Positions 33,244 through 37,719 of a stretch of DNA of 37,719 nt are shown piece after piece. This DNA comes from an uncultured Mollicutes bacterium (GTDB lineage Bacteria > Bacillota_I > Bacilli_A > RFN20 > CAG-826). A program made the position numbers and the translations under genes. The first letter of the stretch is position 1. Each line of letters starts with the position of its first letter. The stretch spans positions 1-37,719 of the forward strand of contig UQXJ01000012.1 of assembly GCA_900545015.1 (NCBI GenBank), read 5' to 3'. The notes beneath the pieces were generated by a model, which worked only from the letters and a program-made list of their open reading frames with translations, had not been told where the DNA came from and searched no databases.

Positions 33244-33525
33244 CTAATTTTTTCTAATTTTTGCTCTGAGTGTTCTACTTACTGTAAAGCCAACTGATTT
33301 AGATGCAGGTATTGTTATTTTTTCGTGTTCCCCTAAAGGACTTGTGCCAACTCTTTCTTTTCTATTTTTAACTTCAAATGTTCCAAATCCTGTAATCATG
33401 ACATCATTTCCTTTAATTAATTCTTCACTAGATGCATCAAAAAATTCATCAATAATTTCGGCAACTACTTTTCTACTTTGGTTAGTTTTTTCTGCAACTA
33501 TAGTTACTAATTCTGCTTTATTCAT
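33244..33525 (-). CDS. hup: HU-family DNA-binding protein
   Basis: A 93-residue histone-like protein of normal length: MNKAELVTIVAEKTNQ, GFGTFEVKNRKERVGTSPLGEHEKITIPASKSVGF, and a basic C-terminus. It bends and compacts DNA. ATG 33525 matches the family start; the upstream in-frame ATG would add 19 non-conserved residues. AAGGA directly precedes it. The arrangement der-gpsA-hup follows Bacillus, minus spoIVA. Confidence 0.96.
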   Translation of the reverse strand: MNKAELVTIVAEKTNQSRKVVAEIIDEFFDASSEELIKGNDVMITGFGTFEVKNRKERVGTSPLGEHEKITIPASKSVGFTVSRTLRAKIRKN

Positions 33526-33553
33526 TCCTTCTTTCTCTCTTTCTTTTCCATCT

Positions 33554-33582
33554 ATTAAAACACATAAAAATAATTTAATCAA
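33554..33582 (-). promoter_or_regulatory. promoter of the HU gene
   Basis: On the minus strand TTGATT (33582-33577) and TTTAAT (33559-33554) are 17 bases apart, with an extended TG-T element just before the -10 box. Confidence 0.6.
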
Positions 33583-33620
33583 TTTAAGATTTTATAAACT
33601 AAAAAATTAAAATTATACGA

Positions 33621-34625
33621 TTAGAATGTGAAATTTTCTTCTTTTAAAGGTCTTTTCATTACTTGCTTAATTTCGATTGATGGAGTCTTAAAATTAAATA
33701 AAATTTCATATAAAGTTGAAATAATTGGCATTTCAATTTTATGCATCTTTGCAAGATTATAAATGACCTTTGTTGTATATAATCCTTCAATGGTTATAGT
33801 ATTATTTTCTACAATTTCTTTAGCTGAATTTTTTTCTCCAATTTTATAGCCAAAACTAAAATTTCTACTTTTATCAGAATTACAAGTAAGCATTAAATCA
33901 CCAAGCCCACAAAGTCCAAAAAAGGTATCTTTTTTTGCGCCAAATTCAACTGATATTTTAGCCATTTCATATAGTCCGCGAGTTACGAGAGCAGCTTTAG
34001 TATTTTCTTCATATCCAAGGCCTTCAAGCATACCACTTGCAATCGCAATTGAGTTTTTAATACTTGATGCAAATTCTGCACCTATTAAATCACTTGCTGT
34101 ATAAACTCTAAAATAATCATTGGAGAACAATTTTTGGACTTCTTGAGCATAATTTAAATTATTCGAAATAGCGTTAACGCAAGTTAACTTTTTTTCGATA
34201 ATTTCTTTAGCAAAACCTGGCCCTAAAATGCTAGCAAAATTTAAAATATAATCATTATTAAGATTATTGAAGATAAATTCACTAATTCTAGAATCTGTTG
34301 AACTTTCTAAACCCTTTGTAGCATTAATAATATTAATTTTTCTTTTTAAATAAATGTTAATTTCATTTATTACATCTTTATAAGCTTTACTAGGAACACA
34401 AATTAACAAATAGTCACTATCATTTAATTCATTGAAATCATTTGTTGCAATTATATTTTTACCAATTTGACGATTTCCCAAATATTTTTCTAAAGTATGT
34501 TTTTCATTAATTTCATTTTTTGAAATTTCGTTACGTGTATAGACAAAAACTTTATGTCCGTTATCACTTAAAACAGTACTTAAAGCTAAGCCGAAAGCAC
34601 CACATCCGTAAGTAAAAATTTTCAT
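33621..34625 (-). CDS. gpsA: NAD(P)-dependent glycerol-3-phosphate dehydrogenase
   Basis: A 334-residue enzyme that reduces dihydroxyacetone phosphate to glycerol-3-phosphate, the backbone for PgsA and other lipid enzymes. Motifs: YGCGAFGLAL dinucleotide loop, LGPGFAKEI (usually SGPSFA), the catalytic lysine in SSIKNSIAIASG, and CGLGDLMLTCNSDKSRN. The ATG overlaps the der stop as TAATG. Full length. Confidence 0.95.
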   Translation of the reverse strand: MKIFTYGCGAFGLALSTVLSDNGHKVFVYTRNEISKNEINEKHTLEKYLGNRQIGKNIIATNDFNELNDSDYLLICVPSKAYKDVINEINIYLKRKINIINATKGLESSTDSRISEFIFNNLNNDYILNFASILGPGFAKEIIEKKLTCVNAISNNLNYAQEVQKLFSNDYFRVYTASDLIGAEFASSIKNSIAIASGMLEGLGYEENTKAALVTRGLYEMAKISVEFGAKKDTFFGLCGLGDLMLTCNSDKSRNFSFGYKIGEKNSAKEIVENNTITIEGLYTTKVIYNLAKMHKIEMPIISTLYEILFNFKTPSIEIKQVMKRPLKEENFTF

Positions 34626-35932
34626 TATTTCTTCTTTCTTAAAATTAAATTAATAGGTGAACCTTCTAGTTCAAATGATTCTCTAATTCTATTTTCAATA
34701 TATCTTAAGTAAGAGAAATGCATCCATTTTGGATCATTAACAAATAAAGCGATTGTCATTGGCTTATTATTGACTTGTTGAGCATAATAAATCCTACATC
34801 TTCCACCATTAAAATCAGGTGATTCATTCATCATTTGTGCTTCTTGAATAATATCATTTAAAACACTAGTTTGAATTGAATACGTATAACTTTCGTATAC
34901 TTTTAATAGTATTTCAAAAATATTATTAACTCTTGTTTTATTTAAAGCACTTACATAAATAATTGGCGCGTAATCTAAGAATTTAAATTCTTTTCTAATA
35001 TTTTTAGTAAATTCATTCATTGAATTATTATCTTTTTTAACGAGATCCCATTTATTAACAACGATAATAATTGCTTTTTTTGCTTCTACAGCATAGCCAA
35101 CAACGTGTTTATCTTGTTCTTGAATGCCTTTATCAGCATCGATAACAAGTAAACAAATATCGCTATTGTCAATTGCTCGTAAAGCTCTTAAAGCAGCAAA
35201 TTTATCGATCGATTCGTAAATTTTTCCTCTTTTTTTAAGACCTGCTGTGTCAATAACAGTAAACCTTTGCTCGTTGCGAATAAAAGTTGTATCAATAGCA
35301 TCACGTGTTGTACCTTCGATATTTGAAACAATAACACGGTCTTCATTTAACAATGCATTACATAAACTTGATTTGCCAACATTAGGTCTACCAATAATTG
35401 AAAATCTAATTGATTCATCGTCTTCTGCATCTTCTTTATTAGGTAAGTCTTTAATAATAGCATCTAAAACATCACCAATACCAACGCCATGAGCACCACT
35501 ACAAGCAATAGGTTCACCTAAACCTAAGTTATAAAATTCATAAATATTGTTTTTTAAATGTGCATCATCAATTTTATTAACTGCTAAAATAACAGGTTTT
35601 TTTGATTTATAAAGCATTCTAGAAACAAATTTATCATCTTCAGTTAATCCAATTTTTCCATCAACAACAAAAAGAATAACATCAGCTTCATCAATAGCAA
35701 TTTCAGCTTGAATTCTGATTTGTTCTTGAAATGGTTTATTTTCAATTTCAATTCCACCAGTATCAACAATGTTAAATTCTTTAGTTAACCAACTAGTTTT
35801 TGAATAAATTCTATCTCTTGTAACACCTCTTTGTGTTTCAATAATAGATTTCTTTTCGCCAATAATTCTATTAAAAATTGTTGATTTTCCTACACTAGGT
35901 GAACCAACAATTGCTACTAATCCTAAATTCAT
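34625..35932 (-). CDS. der: ribosome assembly GTPase Der (EngA)
   Basis: A 435-residue protein with two tandem GTPase domains and a C-terminal KH-like domain. First domain: GSPSVGKST (usually GRPNVGKST), DTGGIE, NKID. Second: GRPNVGKSS, DTAGLKKRG, NKWD. It acts in 50S subunit maturation. A GGGGGA site in the end of cmk lies before the ATG. Part of the conserved cmk-der-gpsA run. Confidence 0.97.
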   Translation of the reverse strand: MNLGLVAIVGSPSVGKSTIFNRIIGEKKSIIETQRGVTRDRIYSKTSWLTKEFNIVDTGGIEIENKPFQEQIRIQAEIAIDEADVILFVVDGKIGLTEDDKFVSRMLYKSKKPVILAVNKIDDAHLKNNIYEFYNLGLGEPIACSGAHGVGIGDVLDAIIKDLPNKEDAEDDESIRFSIIGRPNVGKSSLCNALLNEDRVIVSNIEGTTRDAIDTTFIRNEQRFTVIDTAGLKKRGKIYESIDKFAALRALRAIDNSDICLLVIDADKGIQEQDKHVVGYAVEAKKAIIIVVNKWDLVKKDNNSMNEFTKNIRKEFKFLDYAPIIYVSALNKTRVNNIFEILLKVYESYTYSIQTSVLNDIIQEAQMMNESPDFNGGRCRIYYAQQVNNKPMTIALFVNDPKWMHFSYLRYIENRIRESFELEGSPINLILRKKK

Positions 35933-35934
35933 AA

Positions 35935-36606
35935 TTATTTCATCCCCCTAGCACTTGCGATTGATAAAATTTCATTTACAACTTCATCAATTGTCATATT
36001 AGTTGTATTAATCATTATGCTATCTTCTGCTGGTCTTAAAGGGCAAAATGAGCGATGACTATCAATATAATCTCTTTTATTTACGTTCTCTAAACAAGCT
36101 TCATAGCTAGTTTCAATACCTTTTTCGATGTTTTCGCGATATCTTCTTCTTGCTCTTTCTTCAGCACTAGCAATTTGATAAATCTTTAATGCAGCATCTT
36201 TTAAAACATAAGTGCCAATATCCCTTCCATCCATCACAACATTTCTATTGCTTGCAATTTTTCTTTGCAAATCAACTAAAAATAAACGTACATTTTTATA
36301 ACTTGCAATATAACTTACATTATTAGCAACATCATTATCTCTAATTTCTTTACTAACATCTTGAGAATTTAAAGTAACACAATAATTTTCATTAAATGAG
36401 ATTTCAATTTTTCCGATTAAACTATTAGCATCTTCTTCAGATTGTGGATCTAAGCCAGCCTTAATTACTGCATATGTAAAAGCTCGATACATTGCTCCTG
36501 TATCGACATATAAATAACCTAATTTTTTTGCAATTATTTTAGCTACTGTGCTTTTTCCACTTGCACTAGGTCCATCAATTGCTATCGAATAATTATTTGT
36601 CACCAT
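35935..36606 (-). CDS. cmk: cytidylate kinase
   Basis: A 223-residue kinase that phosphorylates CMP and dCMP. P-loop GPSASGKST, DTGAMYRAF, GRDIGTYVLKDA and the RARRRYRE lid are typical. The ATG overlaps the stop of the upstream small gene, with GGGAG seven bases ahead, so the two are translationally coupled. Confidence 0.96.
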   Translation of the reverse strand: MVTNNYSIAIDGPSASGKSTVAKIIAKKLGYLYVDTGAMYRAFTYAVIKAGLDPQSEEDANSLIGKIEISFNENYCVTLNSQDVSKEIRDNDVANNVSYIASYKNVRLFLVDLQRKIASNRNVVMDGRDIGTYVLKDAALKIYQIASAEERARRRYRENIEKGIETSYEACLENVNKRDYIDSHRSFCPLRPAEDSIMINTTNMTIDEVVNEILSIASARGMK

Positions 36607-36956
36607 AATTTAACTCCCATAAATTTACTACAAATTAAAAGCAATACAAATATCGCTAGTGATACTGCAACAACTACAAATAAAGTGTATAAAAGAAATT
36701 TTAAAAACTTACGTTTTTTATAATCATCATATACTGTTTTTTGCTTTTTAATTCTGTTTTCTTCGTTTTTATCTAATGTATGTTTGTTTTCTTTTACTTT
36801 TTTCTTTTCACTTATCGTTTTTGCATCAGATTCATTTTTAATAGTATCTTTAGCTAGAGTTTTATTTGCTTTCTGTTGGTCTAGAAAATCAGAAGATCGT
36901 TTAATTTCTTCTCTATATTCAGCAAATTTCAACGTTCTAGTATTGCGTTTACCCAT
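36600..36956 (-). CDS. small Lys-rich protein with one C-terminal membrane segment
   Basis: A 118-residue protein I do not recognise. Residues 1-80 are very charged (many Lys, Glu, Asp), probably extended or coiled; residues 83-111 form a single hydrophobic membrane segment, followed by a short MGVKLW end. It would be anchored with the charged part in the cytoplasm. Tight coupling to cmk suggests a real gene. The ATG is the only early start, and it lacks a ribosome binding site; a TGC-TAAAAT box lies seven bases upstream. Confidence 0.75.
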   Translation of the reverse strand: MGKRNTRTLKFAEYREEIKRSSDFLDQQKANKTLAKDTIKNESDAKTISEKKKVKENKHTLDKNEENRIKKQKTVYDDYKKRKFLKFLLYTLFVVVAVSLAIFVLLLICSKFMGVKLW

Positions 36957-36963
36957 ATCAAAA

Positions 36964-36972
36964 ATTTTAGCA
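36964..36972 (-). promoter_or_regulatory. extended -10 promoter before the cmk operon
   Basis: On the minus strand TGC-TAAAAT ends at 36964, seven bases before the ATG at 36956. There is no -35 box at 16-18 bases, which is acceptable for an extended -10. Confidence 0.55.
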
Positions 36973-37038
36973 TATTAACACTATTATTTATAGTCACTTT
37001 AAACTTAAAAAGTATTAAAAATGCTCTAACAAATTTAA

Positions 37039-37719
37039 TTAAAAACTAACTAAAATTCCACCTTGAAGCGAATAGAAAGCACAAAGTCCTCTATTTTCTT
37101 CAATGATAATATTTTTAAAATTGTATTCTTCTTCGATTAAAGTTTTAAGATATTCAGCATCTTCTAAATTTTGTGTATGCGAAATAACAACTGTTCTTTC
37201 ACTAAAATTTGTGCAAACCTTTCCAATATTAACTGCTAATCTTTTTAAAACGCCTCTAAATGTTCTAATCTTTTCTTTAATCTTAATTTCACCATCTTCA
37301 CCATAGCATAATGGCTTAATAGCAATTTTAGAAGCGATAAAAGCCACAACTTTGTTCATTCTTCCGTTTTTCACTAAGTTGTCAAACTTATCTAAGACAA
37401 AATACAAATTTAAAGAATCTCTAAATTTGTTCATTTCAGTTTTAATTGTTTCAAAATCAAGGCCTTTTTTAATTAATTCATATGCTTTGTCTACAAGTAA
37501 TCTCATTACTCCAGCAACAAGTTTTGAGTCAACAACAAATACTTCTTTTGATTTATCTTCTAAAAGTCCCGCTGCAACAGTTGCAGAGTTATAAGATCCA
37601 CTAAGTTTTTTACTAATAGTAATGCAAATTACCTTTTGGGCACCTTCATAGGCATTTAAAAAATCGTTTGGTGAAGGGCAGGAAGTTTGTCCTGCTTTCG
37701 AACTTTCTTTACATCTTTT
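37039..37719 (-). CDS. DegV-family fatty acid-binding protein, 5' end cut by window
   Basis: The reading frame continues to the right edge, so the start is outside. The visible part (about 227 residues) includes AGQTSCPSPNDFLNAYEGA, ITISKKLSGSYNSA and VFVVDSKLVAGV, matching the DegV N-terminal half, and a C-terminal part ending in YSLQGGILVSF. DegV proteins bind a fatty acid and, in Firmicutes, can act as FakB in fatty acid phosphorylation with FakA, whose gene is not here. The ATG at 37506 is internal, not the real start. Confidence 0.88.
   Translation of the reverse strand, partial: KRCKESSKAGQTSCPSPNDFLNAYEGAQKVICITISKKLSGSYNSATVAAGLLEDKSKEVFVVDSKLVAGVMRLLVDKAYELIKKGLDFETIKTEMNKFRDSLNLYFVLDKFDNLVKNGRMNKVVAFIASKIAIKPLCYGEDGEIKIKEKIRTFRGVLKRLAVNIGKVCTNFSERTVVISHTQNLEDAEYLKTLIEEEYNFKNIIIEENRGLCAFYSLQGGILVSF

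Noticed and set aside
1..37719. CRISPR array, prophage or defence island
   Set aside because: No spaced repeats, integrase, phage structural genes or known defence genes were found; nearly all genes are housekeeping.

Overview
The window looks like a chromosomal segment from an AT-rich, Gram-positive-type bacterium of the Bacilli/Mollicutes side of the Firmicutes. Supporting signs are the low G+C intergenic regions, RNase Y, RecU, RecX, DnaD, GpsB, YhaM, a type B RNase P RNA, a SUF operon of the CDSUB type, and gene orders that match Bacillus subtilis neighbourhoods. TGA is used as a stop (for example at the mnmG/rsmG ATGA overlap) and Trp is TGG, so this is the standard bacterial code and not the Mycoplasma code. 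No sporulation genes are seen where Bacillus has them (no spoIVA between gpsA and hup, no cotE next to the YmcA-like gene). An uncultured host-associated lineage with a reduced genome is a reasonable inference, but the sequence does not prove it.

Left part (1-5700): a possible mobile-element end, a small ferredoxin, a riboflavin ECF transporter gene (ribU) under an FMN riboswitch, then the operon mnmG-rsmG-parA-parB that usually lies near the replication origin. No oriC or parS could be seen. 5700-10400 is the operon sufC-sufD-sufS-sufU-sufB for iron-sulfur cluster assembly. 10400-15100, on the other strand, holds two very large PrsA-like lipoproteins and a HIT hydrolase. Across a bidirectional terminator lie yhaM, recX, a glycolipid-type glycosyltransferase and a flippase-like membrane protein.

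Central part (19600-30000, all minus strand): gpsB, rnpB, pgsA, cinA C-terminal domain, recA, rny, ymdB, miaB, a short YmcA/YlbF protein, miaA, tcdA and fhs. It combines RNA decay (RNase Y and its likely partner), recombination, and three enzymes that act on tRNA position A37. 30000-33600: a DEDDh exonuclease and recU on plus, facing nth, dnaD, a half-length CCA-type nucleotidyltransferase and HU on minus. 33600-37719: gpsA, der, cmk, a small Lys-rich membrane protein, and a degV gene cut by the window edge.

Genes are tightly packed, with many 1-40 base overlaps and start codons placed inside the previous gene. No gene-free stretch exceeds 300 bases except the one filled by rnpB. Nothing here is clearly a new defence or mobile system. 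The most unusual signals are the two enlarged PrsA-like lipoproteins, the half-length CCA-type enzyme, four starts without a ribosome binding site that each sit 7-9 bases after a -10 box (probable leaderless mRNAs), and the compact FMN switch whose terminator hairpin contains the ribosome binding site.
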